64,000 nucleotides of DNA, from assembly GCA_963402885.1 (NCBI GenBank), contig OY727095.1:24433001-24497000 (forward strand), read 5' to 3'. Below the pieces are notes generated by a model, which searched no databases, was not told the origin of the DNA, and saw nothing but the letters and a program-made list of their open reading frames with translations. The stretch is from Antedon bifida. Lineage: Eukaryota; Echinodermata; Crinoidea; Comatulida; Antedonidae. The position numbers and the translations under genes are program-made. Positions 31,227 to 33,919 of this stretch are shown one piece after another (position 1 is the stretch's first letter; each line of letters begins with the position of its first letter).

Positions 31227-33046
31227 AGATCCTGACAGAATCAAGAGGTTATATGCATATCATGCATATAACCTAAAAATCTAAATACCGAAAACAAATT
31301 TGTATAATATTTTTGTTATTGATGGGTGTTTCTAAAGCTAAGACCATACGCACAGAGAGAGAAAACCGCGCGCGCAAAAGCCAAGGAAGACCCTACGAAA
31401 TGGTAGTGTGCACAAAATACAACTAACAATCGTACAAATTCCGAATGAAATACACCGTAGACTACATTTACTTACAAAATCTATAAACACATTTCGTTTT
31501 TAGTCTTTTCAAAAACAAAGCATGATTTTACCTAACTTTGCGTTTTCGTCCCCAGTTTTCGTCACTTAAGTTAATACTGAAGTGATTAAGGGAAAAAACG
31601 TTATTTACTCGACTACGGTAATTTTACTGAATAGATTTTATTGTGAATCCTTTATCGTGAGCTGGTTTTAAGTATAAATGCGTTCGTTTCTGGATCAAAA
31701 ATCGAAAGATTAAAATTAAAATATTTTCATAGATTCTGTAAGTAAATGCGATGTTATCATTGATTGTACGATTTTTAGTTGTATTTTGTGCACGTTACCA
31801 TTTCGTAGGGTCTTCCTTGGCTTTTGCGCGCGCGGTTTTCTCTCTGTTATAGTTATGTTCTTAGCTTTAGAAACACCCATCAATAGAGGGCAACATTAAA
31901 AAAAATATTATACAGAATTTGTTTTCGGTATTTAGATTACTTTATTTTCGGTTGTTTTTGGTTGTTTATGGTTGTTTTCGATTATTTTCGGTTGTTTTCG
32001 GTAATTAGACTGACCGCTCCTACTATACCAGGCCTAGGCCTAAGCCCTATTCTATATACTGGAAGAAAAGGCCTAGGGCCTAGGCCTAAATAATAATAAA
32101 ACAAACAGACTAAAAAAATATCAACATTCGAAAACTTTCGTGGGATATTTGATTGCACTGCAATAATATTATTGAAATGATTTATGCCTAGGCCTAAAAC
32201 CACAATTATTTTAATGTTCACTTCCTTAAAGATGTATTGTCCCTTGAAACACAAAAAAATGAAGGTCAAAATATTCTAAATTTAAATTGGCCATATCAAA
32301 GTAATATTAAAGTTATTCACTTTAAGTCGAAAATTCGAGCCAAAAGCAACAAGTTTACGTAATTAACAGGTAAATTAGTTTGATTACATTTCGTCTGGAA
32401 AATCGTCGCGAGCGAAAGTAAACAAAGATTTCAAACCACGAGTACGCATTATGCATATGCTAATTAAGATTGTTTACAACTCGTCACGGTTGAGAAGGTA
32501 TTTTCACACAGATCATGAGGAAGTTTTATGATTATGCATACAGAGTAGCCAAACAAGCGCGTTTCATTATGGGGTATTTTTGATCGAAAACTTTGACTGG
32601 AAGTCAAAGTTATTTTTTAAACAAAAAAACGTCTGTATTTCAGTTAAATGATTTTTTTTTCGACAAATTTTTGGTGATAGTTAATAACTATTATGATACT
32701 TCAAAATGACCCACCTTTTTTCGAAATCTGTTATTTTTTATTTTTTTGGAATTAGTCAAAGGGACAATACATCTTTAACAAATACACACACCGGTCTCAT
32801 CCCCAGATGATATGTGTTTCCAAGAATAATTTGACAATCGAGTTCCTCAAGCTGGCCCACCGTTAAACCTTTCATTGTTCCTTGAGTTCCTACGGGCATA
32901 AATACAGGTGTATCAACAGTTTGATGTGGAAGAGATAGTTTACATGTTCTCGCTTTAGTTGTGCTACATTCAGCTAGAATTTGAAGAGATAAACATTTGG
33001 AAACGCGTGTCGGTTTGGACACCAATGAACTAATGGGGGCTGCCAT
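2557..33046 (-). CDS. QTRT1: Queuine tRNA-ribosyltransferase catalytic subunit 1, complete coding region in 8 exons
   Basis: Swaps guanine-34 for queuine in the anticodon of tRNA-Tyr, -His, -Asn and -Asp, working with QTRT2 in the cytosol and at mitochondria (family knowledge). Coding join on the minus strand: 33046-32792, 16254-16186, 15950-15733, 15043-14928, 10061-9923, 8226-8151, 3055-2861, 2706-2557. The sum is 1218 bp, or 405 residues plus TGA, against about 403 in human. Visible motifs: DSGGFQ with the general acid/base Asp at residue 109, IVQGGL near 204, AIGGLSGGE near 230, nucleophile Asp 283 in [14 protein letters not shown], and zinc ligands C321, C323, C326 and H351. All junctions are GT-AG and keep frame. 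The ATG at 33046 begins a conserved-length N-terminus (MAAPISS, no acidic residue in the first 20), so a weak organelle-targeting role is possible. Intron 1 is 16.5 kb of mobile DNA. The gene is divergent from PTDSS1. Confidence 0.95.
2861..3055 (-). CDS. QTRT1: QTRT1 exon 7 (residues 292-356, zinc site)
   Basis: A 195-bp phase 0-0 exon. It starts [14 protein letters not shown], carries the CSCSTC zinc triad (C321, C323, C326) and the fourth ligand His 351 in TVHNIAYQ. Acceptor TTGGCAG, donor CAG|GTCAGT. Confidence 0.95.
3303..4288. repeat. CCACGGCAA foldback element, copy 1
   Basis: Large inverted repeat. The left arm is about 3303-3703 and the right arm about 3911-4288, with a spacer near 205 bp rich in AGGCCT. 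Ends are GTGGCCTATAAGTGTCACGG and its reverse complement. The arms are short tandem units built on CCACGGCAA with A/T-rich linkers. Frames running through the arms (for example 4011-4370 minus) are by-products of the repeat, not genes. Confidence 0.85.
4359..5074. repeat. CCACGGCAA foldback element, copy 2 (tandem duplicate)
   Basis: Starts at ACAGAATGCC, equal to position 3561 of copy 1, and ends at the same TTATAGGCCACCG terminus. The offset is about 798 bp, and the shared tail continues to AATTTTCTGAT near 5141. This is a direct duplication with breakpoint microhomology at ATTACAG, so the left arm is shortened. The frame 4795-5058 (minus) is a repeat by-product. Confidence 0.85.
5500..6925. 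repeat. Minisatellite of two interleaved 21/22-bp units
   Basis: Roughly 65 units sharing ATACGAAAAGGGAG. Type A begins ACTAAAT (21 bp) and type B begins ACCCAACT (22 bp). A and B alternate irregularly, with higher-order copying: the rare TATGCG variant at 6541 recurs at 6821, 280 bp later. It lies in QTRT1 intron 6. No CRISPR-like spacer structure. Confidence 0.95.
7172..7238. repeat. Perfect 17-bp stem hairpin
   Basis: CTCGAAAAGAAGCCCAT at 7172-7188 pairs with ATGGGCTTCTTTTCGAG at 7222-7238 across a 33-base loop. The CGAAAAG word echoes the adjacent minisatellite. Confidence 0.8.
7320..8150. other. QTRT1 intron 6 remainder
   Basis: AT-rich sequence with a T tract at 7635-7645. No gene or repeat pair recognised. 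Confidence 0.4.
8151..8226 (-). CDS. QTRT1: QTRT1 exon 6 (residues 266-291, nucleophile)
   Basis: A 76-bp exon with [18 protein letters not shown] and VFPTRTA. Asp 283 in MYDC is the covalent nucleophile by family homology. Acceptor CATATTAG, donor GTGAGT. Confidence 0.95.
8491..9281. mobile_element. MITE with TTAA target duplication (piggyBac-like)
   Basis: TTAA at 8487-8490 and 9282-9285 bracket a 791-bp element with terminal inverted repeat CCCTTTCACTGCG / CGCAGTGAAAGAG (one mismatch). TTAA duplication and CCCTTT ends are typical of piggyBac-type elements. No transposase. It lies in QTRT1 intron 5. Confidence 0.8.
9290..9922. other. QTRT1 intron 5 remainder
   Basis: AT-rich; no gene, RNA or repeat pair recognised. 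Confidence 0.4.
9923..10061 (-). CDS. QTRT1: QTRT1 exon 5 (residues 220-266)
   Basis: Reads [19 protein letters not shown], then FWRMV and KPRYLMGVG, the substrate-pocket glycine loop of the family. Acceptor TTTTTTTAG, donor GG|GTAAAT. Phases 1 in and 2 out. Confidence 0.95.
10135..11188. mobile_element. 1.05-kb non-autonomous DNA element with long TIRs and TA duplication
   Basis: Ends GTCAGGTCGCTT / AAGCGACCTGAC next to TA on both sides. The inverted similarity continues about 95 bp inward (GTGCACTTCGTGACAAAAGC and CACCAAACTTGG). TA duplication suggests a Tc1/mariner-type origin. Internal sub-repeats and a 10555-10855 block rich in CACTGGC words suggest a nested insertion. No coding frame. 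Confidence 0.8.
11190..12157. other. QTRT1 intron 4 stretch with minor repeats
   Basis: Holds GTGGCAGATCTAGGGGGTGG at about 11253, an A-run at 11320-11334, a copy of the GCGGCGTTTTTTGTAAGAAA repeat near 11710, inverted ends TTCTCATTTAC / GTAAATGAGAA (11849-11911), and a diverged direct repeat of about 75 bp around GTCACAAAATGGAA (11956 and 12104). No gene. Confidence 0.5.
12161..14681. mobile_element. Harbinger-like non-autonomous DNA element with TAA duplication
   Basis: TAA at 12158-12160 and 14682-14684 flank a 2521-bp element. Its TIRs begin GGCCAAATAA and share ACTTGTTAAGCGT over about 36 bp. A 3-bp TWA duplication is typical of PIF/Harbinger. A Helitron-like element (about 13133-14428) is nested inside. 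No transposase frame seen. Confidence 0.75.
13133..14428 (+). mobile_element. Non-autonomous Helitron-like element, family copy 1
   Basis: The 3' end has a 9-bp stem hairpin (AACTCGTCA, loop AAG, TGACGAGTT) at 14399-14419, then CAAAT and terminal CTAG at 14425-14428 followed by host T. This is the Helitron 3' signature. The 5' side has a 10-bp stem hairpin AGTTATCCGC/GCGGATAACT at 13146-13170, whose second arm recurs exactly at 14389-14398. The 5' terminus is not TC and its exact base is unclear. No Rep/helicase. Confidence 0.75.
14685..14927. other. Intron 4 end, nothing recognised
   Basis: AT-rich sequence between the DNA element and the QTRT1 exon 4 donor. Confidence 0.4.
14928..15043 (-). 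CDS. QTRT1: QTRT1 exon 4 (residues 181-220)
   Basis: Reads [15 protein letters not shown] then FAIVQGGL, a signature of eukaryotic tRNA-guanine transglycosylase. Acceptor TTTTCAG, donor AAAG|GTATAT. Phases 2 in and 1 out. Confidence 0.95.
15044..15732. other. QTRT1 intron 3, nothing recognised
   Basis: AT-rich; short inverted words GGTGTTGTCGGGC and GGACAACACC near 15240-15270. No gene. Confidence 0.4.
15733..15950 (-). CDS. QTRT1: QTRT1 exon 3 (residues 109 to first part of 181)
   Basis: Starts at catalytic Asp 109 of [10 protein letters not shown]. It includes VTEEGV-like and FRSPY blocks, [13 protein letters not shown] and [11 protein letters not shown]. Acceptor TTGCAG, donor AG|GTTTGT. 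Ends in phase 2. Confidence 0.95.
16186..16254 (-). CDS. QTRT1: QTRT1 exon 2 (residues 86-108)
   Basis: A 69-bp phase 0-0 exon reading [18 protein letters not shown] then WALLT. It has a TTCTTCAG acceptor and a GTGAGT donor. It matches the family segment between the LGMRP and DSGGFQ blocks and is too short to stand out as an ORF. Confidence 0.93.
16490..17040. mobile_element. 551-bp MITE with 7-bp CTCTCAG duplication
   Basis: CTCTCAG at 16483-16489 and 17041-17047. Terminal inverted repeats GGTACGTTCACACGTACGGC and (reverse complement of the right end) CCTGGTCACACGTATGGC. Inside is rich in GGCGT words. It lies in QTRT1 intron 1. Confidence 0.8.
17048..17470. other. QTRT1 intron 1 stretch before the Gypsy element
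   Basis: Contains a small direct repeat around GTAGGTAAATTTATG (17060 and 17092). No gene. Confidence 0.4.
17471..17808 (+). repeat. 5' LTR
   Basis: Starts TGTTATGG and ends TTTTACA (TG...CA). TATAAA at 17628-17633 and AATAAA at 17640-17645 and 17717-17722 are likely promoter and polyadenylation signals. Confidence 0.95.
17809..17828 (+). other. Gypsy primer-binding site
   Basis: GTGGTGTCAGAAGTGGGATT directly follows the 5' LTR. TGGTGTCAGAAGTGGGA fits the complement of a tRNA 3' end; tRNA-Leu is my best guess, not checked against tRNA sequences. Confidence 0.7.
17930..19252 (+). CDS. gag: Gypsy Gag polyprotein
   Basis: 440 residues starting ATGATG at 17930. Residues about 20-210 are a retrotransposon gag/capsid-like region ([25 protein letters not shown]). 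A CCHC zinc knuckle, [14 protein letters not shown], lies near residue 285. The last 130 residues are a Gln/Pro/Tyr-rich low-complexity repeat (YQPQ words), unusual in length for Gypsy gag. It forms the capsid and packages RNA. The stop TAG at 19250 overlaps the pol frame. Confidence 0.93.
   Translation: MMAMENGEGPSTQEILQTIATALQGINVHHVHPGIKLTKFRGSKATNEPSLTEWLEDFSAYANQYGLADAKKAQALLDHLGGSAKEELMCYGVDVRSNHERIINVLKERFGPLETNASLSETLHNRVQQDGESLAEFSLALMRLYGKMETATTDAGERTAMARLKDNTLKERLVRGVREKWVQRELRRIEIDCRGRTFMEMRRSALDFFQDQEPISRRSHGVYEVHADQVANTFHRDQNNQSTGSHELSKEVNTLKDEMAKLRLVIEKMDRPWSTSPKSRSIKDAKCYECGQKGHYKRQCHNTNRSQDTYSQRSYQPQPSFKSQPAYHQAPVPQLQGAYQIRPTPQQMHQPQAVNQPGPNYQPPITSHPQTTYQPQVVNQPRPTYQPPLTGQPQATYQPQMNYSSQKTMQQQRTTQPAMQQSAGVQHPENFCPPPSEARW
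19246..23235 (+). CDS. pol: Gypsy Pol polyprotein (PR-RT-RH-IN)
   Basis: About 1329 residues in the -1 frame relative to gag. The frame is open upstream of 19246 and has no ATG at its head, so expression probably uses -1 frameshifting, though I found no canonical slippery heptamer. Domains: aspartic protease ([11 protein letters not shown], about residue 50), reverse transcriptase (LDDILVFS, about 520), RNase H ([13 protein letters not shown], about 680), integrase with an HHCC zinc finger (about 930-970) and a DDE core ([34 protein letters not shown], 1000-1120). No chromodomain seen. All catalytic motifs look intact. Confidence 0.96.
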   Translation: MVGGSDKLPIVAHESRVKSEDQTESTRLGLLAPSPKMMLDIAGARIGCILDTGAEASIIPTDVYNSILKPRIGPMENLDSAIKIVGVTGTKIAVEGYVQIPVTIGNKTVVVGFLVVEGNSPKCGRKQDFPLILGCNALRLFIDTPDENLSMVINSLKMSNETAESKVTCGKRGVLTKDLLEVVPPRSVKRLECCFDATCRLDNDVKSLWLIKSSSDREGLEVIEGCVSGVSQVSLLVSNSTDEELILKPKTMVAAAVELVQQAHVVTFQTDDVLQVDVREVYTDESQVINSSPIPLTQINTCERHVCRDGTILELPFGVSLNNIDPDEIDQVARLLVDHKEVFSTGEFDLGYCDLIPHEIKVSTDKQIRMPYRRIPPSQMAEVKQLLQGMLDKGIIQKSSSPYASPVVLVRKSSGALRLCVDYRQLNAITIKDSFPLPRIDETLEALGGAKYFSPMDLSHGYFQVSMHPDSVPLTAIRVPWGLFEFNRMPQGLCNSPGTFQRIMENIFGDLNLEKLILYLDDILVFSNTFEEHLDRLAEVFRRLQKCGLKLKGGKCKLFQTEVTHLGHIVNKNGISVDPSKVEKVMRWPTPKDSSQVSSFLGLASYYRRFISGFSKVAAPLHGLTGKKTRNAGKKLSFEWSGQAETAFQTLKKALSTAPVLAYPIFGKEFVIEVDASFNGLGACLMQADEDGKLHPISYASRSLRGAEKNYADLSSFKVELLALKWAVTEKFGSYIRGSKCTVFTDHNPLVHLRTAKLGATEHRWVAQLAPFNIDIKYKPGKSNQCADALSRCPDAEVCDVTVMVKEVTACSLVPINIRNANQTTKEIHPQDETHSLFPSYTHQQLANLQRSDAILAKVWEYWQINWKPGQPITDNSVGLRGWLKQITHLKEWKGVLYREVKCNTGDCRQLLIPHSLRNKMLEMAHDGWGHQGANRTIGILKTRCFWPGLQDDVRQHIKKCFTCTTSKTICPMIRMPRRHLIAFRPFELLAIDFLKLDKGKGGYEDVLVLTDAFTKVAQAIPCRNQSAIVVAKVLQEKWFNYYGAPQRLHSDQGRNFEGLVIKELCKLYNIHKSRTTPYHPQGNGQTERFNRTLCGMIRSIDHKQRRKWPELLGHLVFLYNSTPHSVTGVSPFRLLYGREPFTPLDQLLNNSRENWEDDFIEQQADAIQQAHQVAKDSIERKLENSTLKQNIHKMSPQLSVGDRVLLKRCAFEGRHKLEDKFHHDAYIIVWVNDAGDVYKIRPLLGGPTRTVNRKLLIVDPREATTEDIVGSDSDEEDDMPTWVFTHHDLPQQDARHQPVEPQLRRSSRSTRGFHSNPEKWPKSTVSRH
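23236..24081 (+). other. Gypsy 3' untranslated region
   Basis: 846 bp between pol and the 3' LTR, longer than usual. A frame at 23681-23926 (81 residues) has no signal peptide, membrane pattern or family motif, so I do not call an env. Confidence 0.7.
24082..24419 (+). repeat. 3' LTR
   Basis: 338 bp, identical to the 5' LTR except one G/T difference in the AATGAATTAAT segment. Preceded by the purine-rich CGGGGAACA, a candidate polypurine tract. Confidence 0.95.
24420..24767. other. Intron 1 stretch with a dispersed repeat
   Basis: 24611-24676 (TGGACTCATTTTTAAGAC to CCCAGGGTGCTAATTTTAG) recurs in direct orientation at 37977-38036 in PTDSS1 intron 1. No gene. Confidence 0.6.
24768..26255 (-). 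pseudogene. 5'-truncated jockey/CR1-like non-LTR retrotransposon
   Basis: The minus strand, reading from 26255, gives RT blocks in order: [62 protein letters not shown], then the thumb region to about 24917. An A/T-rich AATAAA-bearing tail ends near 24768. Damage: an in-frame TAA at 25719-25717 just before FADD, another stop near 25210, and a frameshift near 25300-25340. Endonuclease and 5' part are missing. Inactive. Same orientation as QTRT1. Confidence 0.9.
26252..26356. other. 105-bp segment between CAGCCTAGG direct repeats
   Basis: CAGCCTAGG occurs at 26243-26251 and again at 26357-26365, at the broken 5' end of the RT fragment. It may be a rearrangement scar or a small insertion. Confidence 0.4.
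26545..26589 (-). ncRNA. Type I hammerhead ribozyme
   Basis: The minus strand has the full conserved core: stem I CTGCA/TGCAG, CTGACGA (CUGANGA core), stem II GATCT-AATA-AGATC, GAAA, stem III ACA/TGT with loop GTAC, then cleavage triplet GTC (predicted cut after C at 26550). All invariant core positions are present. Short stem III type I hammerheads are known from Penelope-like elements and satellite or retrozyme repeats. The flanks here show no recognisable Penelope RT; the jockey/CR1-like fragment lies 290 bp downstream on the same strand and is probably unrelated. Confidence 0.88.
26600..27804. other. QTRT1 intron 1 stretch, no gene seen
   Basis: Includes the hammerhead repeat flank (TACAGCAAAACTGGCACAAT at about 26611) and a G-run at 27791-27804. 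Nothing else recognised. Confidence 0.4.
27805..28029 (-). pseudogene. Possible start of a hAT-type transposase fragment
   Basis: A frame with [18 protein letters not shown], then [12 protein letters not shown], a basic N-terminus followed by a LDGWF-like motif like those that open some hAT/ZMYM-type transposases. After about 45 codons the neighbouring frame reads more like protein ([14 protein letters not shown]), so a frameshift is likely. Low confidence. Confidence 0.25.
28030..28581. other. Intron 1 stretch
   Basis: Contains GGGGGCCCGGACCCCGTGGA near 28294, of the kind found at DNA-transposon ends. No gene. Confidence 0.4.
28582..29320. repeat. Foldback repeat with DR1-like motifs
   Basis: Arms 28582-28728 and about 29166-29320 are inverted copies (AGTCCAGATC ... 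GTGCAGATCATGGGG ... TCATCTTTGACCTCTGACCT). The roughly 430-bp spacer adds further TGACCTTTGACCT-like words at 28883 and 29024. No coding frame; the 28510-28701 frame is a by-product of the arm. Confidence 0.85.
29321..29696. other. Intron 1 stretch
   Basis: AT-rich with several GGCCTAG words (29537-29625). No gene. Confidence 0.4.
30145..30199 (-). ncRNA. tRNA-like Pol III promoter (A and B boxes), SINE-like
   Basis: The minus strand has TGGCTCGGTGGTC (A-box-like, 30199-30187) and GAGATCGAGCC (B-box-like, 30155-30145), about 42 bases apart as in tRNA genes. No full cloverleaf or intact acceptor stem is evident, so it is probably a tRNA-derived remnant inside the Helitron-like element. Confidence 0.35.
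31196..31228. repeat. (AAAT)n microsatellite
   Basis: About eight uninterrupted AAAT units inside the Helitron-like element, beside its 5' hairpin. Confidence 0.95.
32230..32774. mobile_element. MITE with TTAA duplication beside the QTRT1 exon 1 donor
   Basis: TTAA at 32226-32229 and 32775-32778. Terminal inverted repeat AGATGTATTGTCCC / GGGACAATACATCT. 545 bp, no coding. Same family as 36562-36905, with right-end relatives at about 2000-2080 and 52310-52404. It ends 13 bases inside intron 1, between the donor and any distal intronic signals. Confidence 0.88.
32792..33046 (-). CDS. QTRT1: QTRT1 exon 1 (residues 1-85)
   Basis: Carries the start codon and the motifs [15 protein letters not shown] and [11 protein letters not shown]. 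It ends in phase 0 at CCG before a GTGTGT donor. A TTAA-type MITE (32230-32774) stops 13 bases inside intron 1, very close to this donor. Confidence 0.93.
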
Positions 33047-33104
33047 TTTTAATGTAGGTAGCGCCCTCTAAGTTGTTTTTTTATTCAGTAAAGTGAGCTG
33101 TAAA

Positions 33105-33185
33105 CCGAAGGCTAGAGGGCGCACTCCAGACTGAAAAGCGATTTCAACAGTAGGGGAACCAACAAGATGGCGGCTGTAAATGGGT
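33105..33185 (+). repeat. Third, diverged copy of the promoter module next to QTRT1
   Basis: Shares CCGAAGGCT, a GCGATTTCAA-like segment and GGAACCAACAAGATGGCGGC with the other two copies. It lies 60-140 bp upstream of the QTRT1 ATG. Confidence 0.6.
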
Positions 33186-33354
33186 TCAAAAACATTATTT
33201 AATATAAAAAATAATAATCTAATATAATACATAAAAACCATATAAATTACAACACATATTCTTGTCAAAGCACAGTGAAGTTTTTATAAAATTGAATATA
33301 ATTATTGTTAATCGCAATAGAATGAATAATTTCTTGGTAATCTAGCATTTTTTG

Positions 33355-33555
33355 TATACGAGGATCAAATAGAATGCGTTCGCGTTTATACGCTTAACGC
33401 GCTGCGTTGCGTATAGGCTCAACACAGGCGTAGTAGTGCGTACTGCGTAGGGCATATCTGATTGGTCGAGTCGATTGTAGCCGCCATCTTGTTGGTTCCC
33501 TCTCCATGGAGAATCACTTTTGAACTGCGATCTAGCCTTCGGCTATATATACATA
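33355..33555 (-). repeat. Promoter module, left inverted copy
   Basis: About 200 bp, from TTCGCGTTTATACGC to CCTTCGGCTATATAT, that reappears inverted at 34727-34929 with two small indels of about 15 and 18 bases. Contains the YY1-like GCCGCCATCTTG followed by TTGGTTCCCTCTCCATGG. Confidence 0.8.
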
Positions 33556-33617
33556 CATTATATATACATAATATACATTCTTTGGTTTTGAACAAAGATT
33601 TTATATAGCCTGGAGTA

Positions 33618-33630
33618 CGCCCTCTAGTGT
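33618..33630 (-). promoter_or_regulatory. CTCF-like core in PTDSS1 5' flank
   Basis: The minus strand reads ACACTAGAGGGCG, one mismatch from the CCASYAGRKGGCR core. It is a single short match and so weak evidence. Confidence 0.2.
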
Positions 33631-33746
33631 TCTTATTACATCTCGCTGGTTTTGAATGGGCGGCATGCGAACATTACACACGAAACGCGAACAGGAGATT
33701 CTTGTGTGTGTTTACAAGTTTCGTTCTTTGAAAAAAAAAACACAGG

Positions 33747-33919
33747 ATGGGTCGATCTAGGACGGGACACAGACGAACATCATCAGAGATTAGTGATCAT
33801 TTTCGTCTTATAAATGAACAAGAAGTGGATGATATAACTCTCGACTTTTTTTACAAGCCTCATACGCTTACTCTGTTATTTGGTGCTTTTTTCGCAACTG
33901 TGTTTTTCGCATTTACTCG
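33747..33919 (+). CDS. PTDSS1: PTDSS1 exon 1 (residues 1-58)
   Basis: The ATG at 33747 (CACAGGATGG context) opens [14 protein letters not shown], a basic cytosolic start, then [19 protein letters not shown] and the first membrane segment ending VFFAFT. Donor CG|GTAGGC. It is flanked by inverted copies of a promoter module (33355-33555 and 34727-34929). Confidence 0.93.

Larger units (their letters stand above)
29789..31278 (-). mobile_element. Non-autonomous Helitron-like element, family copy 2
   Basis: Minus-strand 3' end: hairpin AATTCGTCA-TAG-TGACGAATT (29817-29797), AAAT, then CTAG at 29792-29789 followed by host T, the same layout as copy 1. Near its 5' end a perfect 13-bp stem AGGTTATATGCAT/ATGCATATAACCT (31246-31274) has one arm repeated at 29820-29832. 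An AAAT microsatellite (31196-31228) lies just inside. It is inserted in the foldback MITE, whose intact arm shows the empty sequence. Confidence 0.78.
29705..32016. mobile_element. Foldback MITE with 8-bp duplication, interrupted by a Helitron-like element
   Basis: CTCCTACT at 29697-29704 and 32017-32024. Outer TIR GGTCAGTCTAATTACCG and inner CCGAAAACAACC repeats pair 29705-29788 with about 31935-32016. The inversion continues inward from 31279-31490 to 31725-31930 (CCAAGGAAGACCCTACGAAA pairs with its reverse complement). Removing 29789-31278 restores one continuous foldback of about 820 bp. An 8-bp duplication fits hAT or P-type insertion. No transposase. Confidence 0.85.
33047..33746. promoter_or_regulatory. 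Probable bidirectional promoter of QTRT1 and PTDSS1
   Basis: Only 700 bp separates the divergent start codons. It holds two YY1-like motifs: CAAGATGGCGGC at 33164-33175 and its reverse complement GCCGCCATCTTG at 33481-33492. Several AGGGCGC or GCGCCCTCT words are also present (for example 33059-33067 and 33114-33121). A TATATATA stretch lies near 33545-33580. The head-to-head arrangement and motif positions are seen; the promoter function is inferred. Confidence 0.6.

Noticed and set aside
33061..33160. Several AGGGCGC words as CTCF sites
   Set aside because: Most match only the GGGCGC part; only 33618-33630 comes near the full core and was listed at low confidence.
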